Shown here: positions 1-11,310 of the stretch, piece by piece | How the letters are laid out: each line of letters starts with the position of its first letter | Numbering within the stretch: the first letter of the stretch is position 1 | Assembly: GCA_021821055.1 (NCBI GenBank) | Contig: JAKACX010000003.1 | Coordinates: 1-64,000 of the forward strand | Direction of reading: 5' to 3' | Origin: Bacillota bacterium | GTDB lineage: Bacteria; Bacillota; Bacilli; Alicyclobacillales; SLC66 | Length of the DNA stretch: 64,000 nt | Notes under the pieces: generated by a model | What the model was told of the DNA's origin: nothing | What the model saw: the letters and a program-made list of their open reading frames with translations, nothing else | Database searches by the model: none | Made by a program: the position numbers and the translations under genes

Positions 1-303
<303 letters not shown>

Positions 304-337
304 CTAGACGATCATTACATGGTTGTGACACCGCGCG

Positions 338-3871
<3,534 letters not shown>

Positions 3872-4115
3872 ATCGGTCACCCCTCAAACCAAGTCCTTGG
3901 ACTGCGACAAAAACAAAAGAAAGACGCACAAGCCGAGCTGGATTCCCCTTCTGAACGACAAATCCATCCCAGCAAGCGCAGCGACATTCATGACGATCCC
4001 ATTGCCGCACCGCGGTGTGAGGACGCGCCACCCATCGCAGTCTCGAATGGCGGCGCCATGAATACCGGTCTCCCTCGTTACGCCCAAAAGGCGCGCAATA
4101 TTCTTCTATTGCCAC

Positions 4116-4170
4116 AAAAAGCGAAAACTATTCGTATAGGCATACTCCGCCCATACCATTTTCGCATTTT
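4116..4170 (-). other. Inverted repeat at the start of the rpoB leader (possible attenuator)
   Basis: GCGAAAA at 4121-4127 is complementary to TTTTCGC at 4159-4165, and the arms are extended by A5 (4116-4120) and T6 (4167-4172). In the rpoB direction this forms a stem close to the presumed transcription start and is followed by a run of five T. It looks like an early intrinsic terminator, but the loop is long (31 nt). The remaining leader (3872-4115) shows no gene I can support. Confidence 0.35.
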
Positions 4171-4173
4171 TTA

Positions 4174-4202
4174 ACTGTAGCACACGCGCAACGTCATGTC
4201 AA
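4174..4202 (-). promoter_or_regulatory. Sigma-A promoter of rpoBC
   Basis: On the minus strand TTGACA (4197-4202) is followed by a 17-base spacer and TACAGT (4174-4179), with a TG extended -10 element. This is the best promoter match upstream of rpoB. It lies immediately after the methyltransferase gene. Confidence 0.75.
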
Positions 4203-4210
4203 CGACCAAT

Positions 4211-4248
4211 TTTACAACTTCCCGCGCTTTTTACAACTTCCCGCGCTT
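4211..4248. repeat. Perfect 19-bp tandem duplication at the end of the methyltransferase gene
   Basis: Two identical copies of a 19-base unit (4211-4229 and 4230-4248, TTTACAACTTCCCGCGCTT) lie head to tail. The second copy touches the stop codon of the ybxB-like gene and the first lies just upstream of the rpoB -35 element. Confidence 0.9.
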
Positions 4249-4865
4249 CAGTCCATCGCGCGGGGGTCCGTCGCGCGCAACACGCGGTAGCCGCCGTCCC
4301 GACGGATGACGGCCACTTGCGCGAACAGTTCCCCGAGCTTGCGCTGCGTCGAATCGGCGCCTTGCTTCTTCTGGATCACGACCCACAAGGAGCCGCGCGC
4401 GGCCAGACGGGCCGCCGCTTCCCCGTACAGGCGCCAGACCACCGGCTTTCCCGCCCGCACGGGAGGATTCAGGACGATCGCGTCGAACTGTAACCCTGGC
4501 GCCACGCCGCGCGCGCCATCCGCGCAAACGGCCGTCACGCGCTCCGCGAGACGGTTTGCCGCGATGTTGCGGTGCGCCAGACTCACCGCCCGCTCGTTCA
4601 CGTCTGCGGCCACCACGCGCAGGCCGGGCTCGGCGCTGGCAAGCGCGATGCCCACCACGCCGTAGCCGCAGCCGAGGTCGAGCACGTGATCGCCGCCCCG
4701 CACCTCGACCGTCTCCGCAAGCAGGCGCGAGCCGAAGTCAATCCCCTTGCGGCTGAACACGCCGCGATCGACCGTCAGGCGCAGTCTGCAGCCACGCACG
4801 ACCGCCTCCAGATCACGTGGATCGGAAGCGTCGGCCGGCTGTTTCGTGTAGTAGTGGTCAACCAT
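4248..4865 (-). CDS. Class I SAM-dependent methyltransferase, YbxB family (RsmC-like)
   Basis: Predicted RNA methyltransferase between rplL and rpoB, the same position as B. subtilis ybxB. Visible features are the N-terminal MVDHYYTKQP, GVFSRKGIDFGSRLL, the SAM-binding VLDLGCGYGVVGIALA and the catalytic NPPVRAGK (NPPxR is typical of N2-guanine methyltransferases such as RsmC). About 205 residues, the family's usual length. A GTG at 4907 with a G-rich upstream stretch would add 14 residues; I prefer ATG 4865 because homologues begin with the HYY motif. The exact rRNA target cannot be told from sequence. Confidence 0.88.
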   Translation of the reverse strand: MVDHYYTKQPADASDPRDLEAVVRGCRLRLTVDRGVFSRKGIDFGSRLLAETVEVRGGDHVLDLGCGYGVVGIALASAEPGLRVVAADVNERAVSLAHRNIAANRLAERVTAVCADGARGVAPGLQFDAIVLNPPVRAGKPVVWRLYGEAAARLAARGSLWVVIQKKQGADSTQRKLGELFAQVAVIRRDGGYRVLRATDPRAMD

Positions 4866-4921
4866 CAAGACACCGCCGCATGCGTGAAAGTCGTACGTCC
4901 GGACCACACGCCCCCGAAGAC

Positions 4922-5290
4922 CTACTTGATCTCGACGACGCCGCCTTGTTCGGTGATCTTCGCCTTCACCGCGTCCGCCTCTTCACGGGCCACTTTCTCT
5001 TTCAAAGGTTTCGGGATATTGTCGACCAGGTCCTTCGCTTCCTTCAGGCCAAGACCCGTGACTTCTCGCACGGCCTTGATGACATTGATCTTCGACGGGC
5101 CTGTTTCCGTCAAGATGACGTCAAACTCGGTCTGCTCAACCTCGGCGGGCGCCGCTGCTCCCGCGCCGCCCATCATCGCCATCGGCGCCGCCGCCGTTAC
5201 GCCAAATTCACTCTCAATCGCCTTCACCAAGTCGTTCAACTCAAGGACCGTCATGGTCTTGATCGCTTCGAGAATCTGTTCACTCGTCAA
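4922..5290 (-). CDS. rplL: Ribosomal protein bL12 (L7/L12)
   Basis: Stalk protein of the large ribosomal subunit that recruits translation factors. 122 residues: an N-terminal dimerisation helix, an Ala/Gly-rich hinge (about 33-48) and the globular C-terminal domain with [12 protein letters not shown] and the terminal VVEIK. The start is TTG with GGGAGGG eight bases upstream. It lies 50 bases after rplJ and is controlled by the same L10 leader. Confidence 0.98.
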   Translation of the reverse strand: MTSEQILEAIKTMTVLELNDLVKAIESEFGVTAAAPMAMMGGAGAAAPAEVEQTEFDVILTETGPSKINVIKAVREVTGLGLKEAKDLVDNIPKPLKEKVAREEADAVKAKITEQGGVVEIK

Positions 5291-5340
5291 CGGAGAACCC
5301 TCCCAAAATAGACTCTTTCGTAACTATGCAGGCCAAAGTC

Positions 5341-5835
5341 TCACCCTTGGACTTCCTGCTGTTCCGCAACCTGCTTGATCGCATACGCAAGATTCCGCAC
5401 CGGAGCCTGCAGCACTCCCAGCAGCATGGACAGCATGCCTTCGCGCGACGGCAACTTCGCCAGTTCTTCGACGCCCGACGCGTCCACCAGCCTGCCTTCC
5501 ACGAGCCCGCCTTTGATTTCCAGCGCCTTGTGCGCGGCCGCGAACACGTTCAACAATTTTGCCGGCGTGACCGGATCCTCGTAACCAAAGGCGATGGCCG
5601 TCGGCCCCTTGAGGTACGCATCCAGTTCCGACACATTCGATTCTGCGGCGGCGCGGCTGGCGAGCGTATTCTTGACGACGCGAAAGTCCACTCCCGCTTC
5701 GCGCAGCGACTTGCGCAGATCGGTGATCTCCGCCACCGTGAGACCGCGGTAATCCGCGACGATCGTGCTCTTGCTGCGCCCGAGCTTGCCGGAAATGTCG
5801 CTGACCACGGCTGCTTTCGCTTCCCGATTGCTCAA
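5341..5835 (-). CDS. rplJ: Ribosomal protein uL10
   Basis: Base of the ribosomal stalk; binds 23S rRNA and bL12 dimers through its C-terminal helix. 164 residues, normal length, with the conserved [15 protein letters not shown] near the N-terminus and the [17 protein letters not shown] segment. Start TTG at 5835 is supported by GGAGGTG five bases upstream. The 5' leader carries the L10 autoregulatory element and a terminator hairpin, so expression of rplJL is probably set by free L10-L12 complex. Confidence 0.97.
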   Translation of the reverse strand: MSNREAKAAVVSDISGKLGRSKSTIVADYRGLTVAEITDLRKSLREAGVDFRVVKNTLASRAAAESNVSELDAYLKGPTAIAFGYEDPVTPAKLLNVFAAAHKALEIKGGLVEGRLVDASGVEELAKLPSREGMLSMLLGVLQAPVRNLAYAIKQVAEQQEVQG

Positions 5836-5850
5836 TGTAACACCTCCGTC

Positions 5851-5894
5851 CCTGAAGAATAAACGAGCCTCCGCCGCAGGTCGCGGACGGAGGC
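5851..5894 (-). terminator. Intrinsic terminator/attenuator in the rplJ leader
   Basis: GCCTCCGTCCGC and GCGGCGGAGGC form an 11-bp stem with one bulged base and a five-base loop (5867-5894 in plus coordinates), followed on the minus strand by the T-rich TCGTTTATTCTT. It lies between the L10-binding leader and the rplJ start. In B. subtilis rplJL is known to be controlled by L10(L12)4-dependent transcription attenuation, which fits this layout. Confidence 0.6.
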
Positions 5895-5947
5895 AGACGC
5901 CGCACCCGACAGCTGGGTGGCGCGGCGGTCACAACCCTTCACCGACG

Positions 5948-5999
5948 ACCTCGGCGGGCAATCCATTAAGCCGCCACGCGGCGCCCGCTGTCTACAGTC
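5948..5999 (-). promoter_or_regulatory. L10 (rplJL) ribosomal-protein leader
   Basis: On the minus strand this reads GTAGACAGCGGGCGCC, then GGCTTAAT, then GCCCGCCGAGGT. These are the hallmark conserved elements of the bacterial L10 leader (AGACAGC..., CTTAAT, GCCGAGGT) with the GCGGGC/GCCCGC helix intact. It is 110-160 nt upstream of rplJ and just downstream of a strong promoter. Its role is autoregulation of rplJ-rplL by the L10-L12 complex. Confidence 0.85.
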
Positions 6000-6016
6000 C
6001 AAAACAGACAATCTTT

Positions 6017-6045
6017 ATTATATCAGATCGAGCCGCTGGATTCAA
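6017..6045 (-). promoter_or_regulatory. Sigma-A promoter of rplJL
   Basis: TTGAAT (6040-6045), 17-base spacer and a perfect TATAAT (6017-6022) on the minus strand, directly upstream of the L10 leader and just past the rplA stop. Confidence 0.85.
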
Positions 6046-6070
6046 CCCACCAAGTCCTGGCCGTCCAGCG

Positions 6071-6775
6071 CTATTCCGCCGCTGAAGTGGAACTCAGCCG
6101 CTGAAGATTCAACGGTATGCCGGGGCCCATCGTCGAACTGAACGAGACGTGCTTGATGTACTGCCCCTTCGCGGCCGCAGGCTTTGCTTTTTGCAACGCG
6201 TCCAGAATGGCCGTGAAGTTGCCGAGCAGGCGCTCCGGAGGGAACGACACCTTGCCGAGAACCGCGTGGACGTTGGCGCCTTTGTCGAGCCGATACTCAA
6301 CCTTGCCGGCCTTGACTTCTTCGACAGCGCGCTTGACGTCAAACGTCACGGTGCCCGTCTTCGGATTCGGCATCAGGCCCCGCGGACCGAGAACGCGTCC
6401 CAGGCGCCCAACGCTCGCCATCATGTCAGGCGTCGCGATGGCGGCGTCGAAGTCGAGCCAGCCGCCCGCGATGCGGGCGATCAGATCATCGTCCCCCACC
6501 ACGTCTGCGCCGGCCGCCTCGGCCTCTTTCGCCTTGTCCCCCCGGGCAAACACGATCACGCGGACTGTGCGCCCCGTTCCGTGGGGAAGCAGGACCGCGC
6601 CGCGAATCTGCTGGTCGTTCTTGCGCGGATCCAACCCGAGGCGAAACGCCACTTCCACCGTCGCGTCAAACTTGACGACCGACGTCTGTTTGATCAATGC
6701 GATCGCTTCCGCCGGGTCAAACTGTTTGTCCGGCTCGATCAACTTCAACGCTTCGAGGTATTTTTTCCCCGCCAC
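6071..6775 (-). CDS. rplA: Ribosomal protein uL1
   Basis: L1 stalk protein of the large subunit, about 234 residues. It contains the L1 signature ([17 protein letters not shown]) and the conserved VGRLG just before it. The frame is open to a TTG at 6793, but GTG 6775 gives [12 protein letters not shown], matches homologues and has AGAGGGG eight bases upstream, so I use it. The gene lies 165 bases after rplK in the usual L11-L1 pair. Confidence 0.97.
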   Translation of the reverse strand: MAGKKYLEALKLIEPDKQFDPAEAIALIKQTSVVKFDATVEVAFRLGLDPRKNDQQIRGAVLLPHGTGRTVRVIVFARGDKAKEAEAAGADVVGDDDLIARIAGGWLDFDAAIATPDMMASVGRLGRVLGPRGLMPNPKTGTVTFDVKRAVEEVKAGKVEYRLDKGANVHAVLGKVSFPPERLLGNFTAILDALQKAKPAAAKGQYIKHVSFSSTMGPGIPLNLQRLSSTSAAE

Positions 6776-6813
6776 GTCCGCAACCCCTCTCAAATGTGGT
6801 CCACGGCGCTCAT

Positions 6814-6844
6814 GGCAACGCGGACCAAAATCACCCGCGTTGCC
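6814..6844. repeat. 10-bp perfect inverted repeat in the rplK-rplA spacer
   Basis: GGCAACGCGG (6814-6823) and CCGCGTTGCC (6835-6844) are perfectly complementary around an 11-base loop. There is no T-tract on either side, so it is not a standard terminator. It may be a regulatory mRNA structure ahead of rplA; L1 is a known autoregulator in other bacteria, but the link here is inference. Confidence 0.5.
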
Positions 6845-6940
6845 TTGCGCCTTCCACCCAAAACAGTTTCGTCAAACCGCGGATCCTTCGCCTGCGCGCT
6901 TGCGCGCGTCGGCCATCCGCCCTCCGTCCGGGCGGCCGGG

Positions 6941-7366
6941 TCAGTCAGCCACGACGATGCCCATCGAACGCGCGGTGCCCTCCACCATGCTCATGGCCGT
7001 CTCGATGCTTCCCGCGTTCAGGTCAACCATCTTGGTCTCGGCGATCTCGCGCACCTTGTCACGGGAGATCGTGCCGACCTTTTTCTTGTTGGGCTCCCCG
7101 GAACCCGATTCAATCCCGAGCGCCTTTTTCAGCAGCACGGAAGCGGGGGGCGTCTTGAGTTCGAACACAAAAGAGCGGTCCTCGTACACCGTGATGACGA
7201 CTGGAATCACCATTCCAGGCTGATCGGCCGTACGGGCGTTAAACTCCTTGCAAAACATCATGATATTGACGCCCGCCTGGCCCAGCGCAGGTCCAATCGG
7301 CGGCGCCGGTGTGGCTTTGCCAGCCGTAACCTGCAGCTTGATGAGTTTCATGACTCTCTTGGCCAC
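6941..7366 (-). CDS. rplK: Ribosomal protein uL11
   Basis: Large-subunit protein at the GTPase-associated centre. 141 residues, with the [21 protein letters not shown]-terminal signature and [13 protein letters not shown] at the end. GTG 7366 is chosen because it gives [11 protein letters not shown], aligns with homologues (MAKKV...) and has GAGGG nine bases upstream; the longer open frame to 7423 has no support. Confidence 0.97.
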   Translation of the reverse strand: MAKRVMKLIKLQVTAGKATPAPPIGPALGQAGVNIMMFCKEFNARTADQPGMVIPVVITVYEDRSFVFELKTPPASVLLKKALGIESGSGEPNKKKVGTISRDKVREIAETKMVDLNAGSIETAMSMVEGTARSMGIVVAD

Positions 7367-7492
7367 TTCGCGGAACCCTCTTTCGTCGTGTGGTATTCGC
7401 GGTTCCCGGAAGGAACCTCCCACTACTGCACCTGTCGGGCGCCTGAGCGCCCGCGCATATCCGAAAATATACAGGATGGTAGCGGACCCTAC

Positions 7493-8047
7493 TTATATTT
7501 TTTCAATCTCTTCGAAGTCCAGTTCGACCGGTGTGTCGCGCCCGAACATGGACACGAGGACGCGGACCTTCTGCTTCTCCCTGTCGATCTCGTCAATGTT
7601 GCCGACGAAGTTGGCAAACGGACCGTTCACAATCCGCACCGGTTCCTTCTGCACAAAGTCAAACCGCGTCTTCACGTCGTCGACGCCCATCTGGCGCATG
7701 ATGCCGCGCACTTCATTGGACATCAGCGGAGTCGGCTTCGAGCCCGCTCCGTTTGCTCCGACGAAACCAGTGACCCCGGGAGTGTTGCGCACCACGTACC
7801 ACGAATCGTCGGTCATCACCATCTCGACGAGCACGTAGCCGGGAAACACCTTGCGCTGCACAACTTTCTTGCGACCATTCTTGATCTCAATCTCTTCCTC
7901 GGTGGGCACAAGCACGCGAAAGATCTTGTCCGCCATATCCATGGACTCGACCCTGCGCTCAAGATTGGCCTTGACCTTATTCTCGTAACCGGAGTACGTG
8001 TGAACAACGTACCAATTCTTCTCCAACTCCAATTGTTCCGTTTCCAT
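7493..8047 (-). CDS. nusG: Transcription termination/antitermination factor NusG
   Basis: Binds RNA polymerase near the upstream fork and modulates pausing, termination and transcription-translation coupling. About 184 residues: an NGN domain (KNWYVVHTYSGYENKVK ... VFPGYVLVEM) and a C-terminal KOW domain (VRIVNGPFANFVG ... VSMFGRDTPVELDF). ATG 8047 is chosen by homology; no strong ribosome binding site sits at normal distance (GGGAGGTG is about 20 bases upstream). The frame is open to 8212 but that extension has no family match. Confidence 0.96.
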   Translation of the reverse strand: METEQLELEKNWYVVHTYSGYENKVKANLERRVESMDMADKIFRVLVPTEEEIEIKNGRKKVVQRKVFPGYVLVEMVMTDDSWYVVRNTPGVTGFVGANGAGSKPTPLMSNEVRGIMRQMGVDDVKTRFDFVQKEPVRIVNGPFANFVGNIDEIDREKQKVRVLVSMFGRDTPVELDFEEIEKI

Positions 8048-8130
8048 TGGCGAGGCCGGACGCCCGCACCTCCCGTAGTCGACCACGAAGAAAACGTGAT
8101 CGCCAGCTTTTGTCCCGCACCGGACAGGCG

Positions 8131-8382
8131 CTACTGCCCAATGCCCAACAGCTTGAAGCCCTCCGTAACGAGCAGATCGAACGCGTAGGTCAAAATAAAG
8201 ACAGCAACGCACACCGCCACGACCGACACGGTGTACCCCACGAGTTCCTTGCGGTTCGGCCAGCGCACCCGCTTCATTTCACCGACCACTTCGCGCAGGT
8301 AGGTGACGGCCCCGCCTATGACTGTGCGCGGAAAGGCGACAACACCTGTCCACCACTTGCTTCCGACCCGTCCCTCTTCCAC
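8131..8382 (-). CDS. secE: Preprotein translocase subunit SecE
   Basis: Small essential subunit of the SecYEG channel. It shows the conserved amphipathic segment VVGEMKRVRWPNRKELVGYT followed by a single membrane helix (about residues 50-72). I take GTG 8382 because GGGGGCGGAG lies six bases upstream; an open frame to 8409 would add nine residues with no ribosome binding site. Stands between rpmG and nusG, its standard position. Confidence 0.92.
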   Translation of the reverse strand: MEEGRVGSKWWTGVVAFPRTVIGGAVTYLREVVGEMKRVRWPNRKELVGYTVSVVAVCVAVFILTYAFDLLVTEGFKLLGIGQ

Positions 8383-8435
8383 GTTCAACTCCGCCCCCTC
8401 GACGCACACGGTGCAACAGCGGCTGCCCCGATGGC

Positions 8436-8585
8436 TCAGCGAGTCTCCCGGTGGGCGCGATGACCGTTGCAGAACTTGCAGTACTTCTTCAGCTCAAGGC
8501 GGTCAGGGTTGTTCTTCTTGTTCTTGACCGTAGTGTAGTTGCGCTGCTTGCAATCCACACAGGCCAGCGTAATAATCGTGCGCAC
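8436..8585 (-). CDS. rpmG: Ribosomal protein bL33
   Basis: 49-residue large-subunit protein: [19 protein letters not shown], then [12 protein letters not shown], then [14 protein letters not shown]. Both CxxC pairs (CVDC and CKFC) are present, so this is a zinc-binding (C+) L33 rather than the zinc-free form induced on zinc starvation. GTG 8585 has GGGAGGTG five bases upstream, which rules out the longer frame to 8633. Confidence 0.96.
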   Translation of the reverse strand: MRTIITLACVDCKQRNYTTVKNKKNNPDRLELKKYCKFCNGHRAHRETR

Positions 8586-8763
8586 AACAACACCTCCCTC
8601 GGCACCAATGCAAATGCCACAACACTTTACCACAGCTCGCCCGCAGAGTCAACCACCACTTACCAATCCGTTAATGCCCACGCGAACCCATGCCGCGCGC
8701 ACCCGGCTCGCGAGAACCCATGCGGCCGCGCGGGCCGTCGCGTTCCATCCCGTCACTCACCCG

Positions 8764-9423
8764 TCAGCCCGCGCGCTCCTCAAGGTATTTCTCCAGTTTG
8801 CGCTTGACGCGTTGCAACGCGTTGTCAATCGATTTCACGTGCCGCGACAAGTCAAGCGCGATCTCCTGATAGGAGCGGCCGTCCAGGTACAGCGACAGCA
8901 CGTTGCGCTCAAGTTCACTCAGCAGGTCGGTCATCTTCGTCTCAATGTCGGCGAACTCTTCCCTGTTTATCACGAGTTCTTCCGGATCCAGGACGCGCGC
9001 CCCGCCAAGAATATCCAGCAGCGTGCGATCAGACTCTTCGTCATATATGGGCTTGTCCAACGATATATAGGAATTGAGCGGAACATGCTTCTGGCGTGTT
9101 GCGGTCTTGATCGCGGTGATGATCTGGCGCGTGACGCACAGCTCCGCGAACGCCTTGAAAGACGCGAGCTTGTCGTCCCGAAAGTCGCGAATCGCCTTGT
9201 AGAGACCGATCATGCCTTCTTGGACAATATCCTCGCGGTCCGCTCCAATCAAGAAGTAGGAGCGCGCCTTGCCGCGCACAAATGTCTTGTATTTGTGAAT
9301 GAGATACTCAAGAGCGGCGTCGTCGCCGCAACGCACAAATTCCACAAGGTCTTCGTCGCTCACTTCTTCGAGGCCGCGTTCCACCATGATCGGGAGTTCC
9401 ATCGCCACCCAACATACCCCCAT
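8764..9423 (-). CDS. sigH: RNA polymerase sigma-H factor (stationary phase / sporulation onset)
   Basis: Alternative sigma-70 family factor, 219 residues or slightly fewer. Region 2 is visible (GADREDIVQEGMIGLYKAI) and region 4 as a helix-turn-helix (GRSYQEIALDLSRHVKSIDN). The position next to rpmG-secE-nusG is that of B. subtilis sigH (spo0H). The start is uncertain: ATG 9423, ATG 9402 and ATG 9387 are all in frame and none has a strong ribosome binding site. A promoter lies at 9707-9736 with a small possible ORF between. Confidence 0.93.
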   Translation of the reverse strand: MGVCWVAMELPIMVERGLEEVSDEDLVEFVRCGDDAALEYLIHKYKTFVRGKARSYFLIGADREDIVQEGMIGLYKAIRDFRDDKLASFKAFAELCVTRQIITAIKTATRQKHVPLNSYISLDKPIYDEESDRTLLDILGGARVLDPEELVINREEFADIETKMTDLLSELERNVLSLYLDGRSYQEIALDLSRHVKSIDNALQRVKRKLEKYLEERAG

Positions 9424-9520
9424 GAAAAGATAGGAAAACCAGGGGCACCTGCCACACCAGGATCCGCCGCGATGCGAAATTCACACGCCCGGCGCACGCT
9501 GGCCCACCCCCGCATGACTT

Positions 9521-9673
9521 TCAGATCTGCGGCGGTACAGTGTGGCGCATTACGGTGCGCCCCAACCCACATTCGCAAAGAACAGCCGCCGGCTCCGCTT
9601 CACCGTCCCGCATCTGCCAACAGCCTGTGATAGACATCCAGCGTTCGACAGGCAGTGGCCGACCGTCTCTCAA
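9521..9673 (-). CDS. Possible small ORF (50 codons) between the promoter and sigH
   Basis: A 50-codon frame starts at TTG 9673 with GGGAGG (9679-9684) five bases upstream, only about 30 nt downstream of a good promoter, and ends about 100 nt before sigH. It reads MRDGRPLPVERW... and contains a CECG motif; I recognise no family. B. subtilis has yacP (NYN nuclease) between rlmB and sigH, but this frame is too short and unlike it. It could be a leader peptide, a small protein or chance. Apart from this frame, the promoter and an inverted repeat, 9424-9843 holds nothing I can support. Confidence 0.3.
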   Translation of the reverse strand: MRDGRPLPVERWMSITGCWQMRDGEAEPAAVLCECGLGRTVMRHTVPPQI

Positions 9674-9706
9674 AACTACCTCCCGAAACTCTTGTATATG
9701 AAGCCA

Positions 9707-9736
9707 AGTATACATTATGTAATCCGGCAGGGTCAA
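9707..9736 (-). promoter_or_regulatory. Sigma-A-like promoter upstream of sigH
   Basis: TTGACC (9731-9736), 18-base spacer and TATACT (9707-9712) on the minus strand, in a locally AT-rich stretch. It is 280 bases upstream of the sigH start. Confidence 0.6.
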
Positions 9737-9786
9737 TGAGATTTAGCACCCCTGTCGGACCGGGGAGAGTATCGCAAGCCAAGGAT

Positions 9787-9830
9787 GTCGCTGCGCCAGG
9801 ATGTCGTCCGACCCATTCTGGCGCAGCGAC
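9787..9830. terminator. 13-bp perfect inverted repeat downstream of rlmB
   Basis: GTCGCTGCGCCAG (9787-9799) and CTGGCGCAGCGAC (9818-9830) are perfectly complementary, with GTCG/CGAC able to pair inside the 18-base loop. It begins 14 bases after the rlmB stop. There is no T-tract in the rlmB direction (ATCCTTGG follows), so it is either a poor intrinsic terminator or an mRNA 3'-end stabiliser. Confidence 0.45.
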
Positions 9831-9843
9831 GTTTTCCTCTCCC

Positions 9844-11265
9844 TCAGAGCAGCGCGCGCTGACGGACCGCCTCGTAGAGCAAAATGCCCGCGGCCACGCC
9901 GGCATTGAGCGACGCCACCTTGCCGAGCATGGGTATGCGCACAAGAAAGTCGCAACGCTCCGCCGTCAGCCGCGACAGACCAGCGCCCTCGCCGCCGATG
10001 ACGATCGCGGTCGGGCCGGTAAAGTCCGATTCGTAATAATTCTGCCCCGTCTCAACGGCCGCGCCCACAACCCAGAAGCCCGCGTCCTTCAAATGGCCGA
10101 TGGCCTGGTTCAGATTCGGAACCCGGGCAACCTCCACGTGTTCCAGCGCGCCCGCCGACGCCTTCGCAACCGTTCCGGTGAGCGGCACGGCCCTTCGTTT
10201 GGAAATCACCACGCCCGCCGCTCCGGACCCTTCGGCCGACCGGATGACCGAACCGAGGTTGTGCGGATCTTCGACGCCGTCAAGCACCACAATAAGGCCC
10301 GGCTTGCGTTTGCGCGCCAATTCGATGAGGTCGTCGAGCTCAACGTACGGTTTCGCCGAAATATACGCGAGCACGCCCTGGTGCCTCGTTTCGTGCGCGA
10401 TCTCGTCCAGCTTGCTGCGCGGGACGCGTTGCACCACGACACCCTGCTCGCGGGCGAGACCGAGAATCTCCGTCAGACTTCCGCCGGTCGCCTCTTCCTG
10501 CACCAGGATTCTATTCAAGGACCGTTCGCCCTTGAGCCCTTCGATCACCGCGCGCCGACCGGCGACAAATTCTGGTTCTGCTTCCGGCACCGCCCCGTCG
10601 CGCGCAGCGTCAGACGGCCTGCGCTGCCGGGCAGTCGCAAAGCCTTCGCGCGCGCCGCCAGGCGCAAACCCCCCGCGCCCCGCAGGCCGTCGCCCACTGC
10701 GGCCGTGTCCCCCCGCCACCGCCGCGCGTCGCGCAGGCCGACCGTCGCCTCGCGTGCCCCCTGCTCCGAGGCCGCCAAACTCGGCCGATCGCCTTGCGCG
10801 TTCGCCGCCTGCAGATCCGCCCGCAGATCCCTCGCGCTCCGCGGGACGCCGCCTGCCGCGCCCGTCGCGACCCGCCGCGAAGCCGGAGCGCTCACCGCTT
10901 TGAGCAGGACCGCCGCGCTCCGCCGCCCCATCGCCGCTGCGTCCGCCGTCGCCGGCAGATCTACCGCGTTCGCCGCCTGCCGCAAATCCGCCGCGCTCCC
11001 TGAGCCGCCGTTCACCGCGCTCACCGCGTTCACCGCGCTCACCGCGTTCACCGCGCTGCGCTGCGCGATCGCCTCCGCCGTCGCCGGCAAATCCGCCGCG
11101 CCCAGGCGACCCGCCGCCCGTGCGTGCGCCGCCGCCCGGGAACCCGGCGCGGCCCGACCGCCCCGCACGTCGCGCCCCTGGCGCGTCCGTGCGCCCCCCG
11201 CGGCGCGGCGATTGTCCCGCTGCAACATGACCGCCGCCGCGCATTCCTGCCCGTCTATTCGCCAT
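9844..11265 (-). CDS. rlmB: 23S rRNA 2'-O-methyltransferase RlmB (TrmH/SpoU family) with long Arg/Gly-rich N-terminal extension
   Basis: The last ~243 residues are a complete RlmB: an L30e-like substrate domain (EFVAGRRAVIEGLKGERS), then the knotted SPOUT domain with GVEDPHNLGSVIRSAE, GGEGAGLS and IPMLGKVASLNAG. E. coli RlmB methylates G2251 in the peptidyl-transferase P loop. Ahead of it lie about 230 residues made almost only of G, R, A, E, S and D, including five consecutive GER triplets. This looks intrinsically disordered and RGG-like. ATG 11265 is chosen because GGAGG sits six bases upstream; the frame opens at GTG 11307 without one. The gene lies 45 bases after mrnC. Confidence 0.93.
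   Translation of the reverse strand: MANRRAGMRGGGHVAAGQSPRRGGRTDAPGARRAGRSGRAGFPGGGARTGGGSPGRGGFAGDGGGDRAAQRGERGERGERGERGERRLRERGGFAAGGERGRSAGDGGRSGDGAAERGGPAQSGERSGFAAGRDGRGRRRPAEREGSAGGSAGGERARRSAEFGGLGAGGTRGDGRPARRAAVAGGHGRSGRRPAGRGGFAPGGAREGFATARQRRPSDAARDGAVPEAEPEFVAGRRAVIEGLKGERSLNRILVQEEATGGSLTEILGLAREQGVVVQRVPRSKLDEIAHETRHQGVLAYISAKPYVELDDLIELARKRKPGLIVVLDGVEDPHNLGSVIRSAEGSGAAGVVISKRRAVPLTGTVAKASAGALEHVEVARVPNLNQAIGHLKDAGFWVVGAAVETGQNYYESDFTGPTAIVIGGEGAGLSRLTAERCDFLVRIPMLGKVASLNAGVAAGILLYEAVRQRALL
11012..11056. repeat. Five tandem 9-bp units inside rlmB
   Basis: Five units of TCACCGCG(C/T) in plus orientation, alternating C and T at the last base. They encode the five GER repeats of the RlmB extension. 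A nine-base unit keeps the frame whatever the copy number. Confidence 0.85.
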
Positions 11266-11310
11266 TGTCCACCTCCAACTGAGTCCATCGCACCCGATGG
11301 TCTTCACTTC

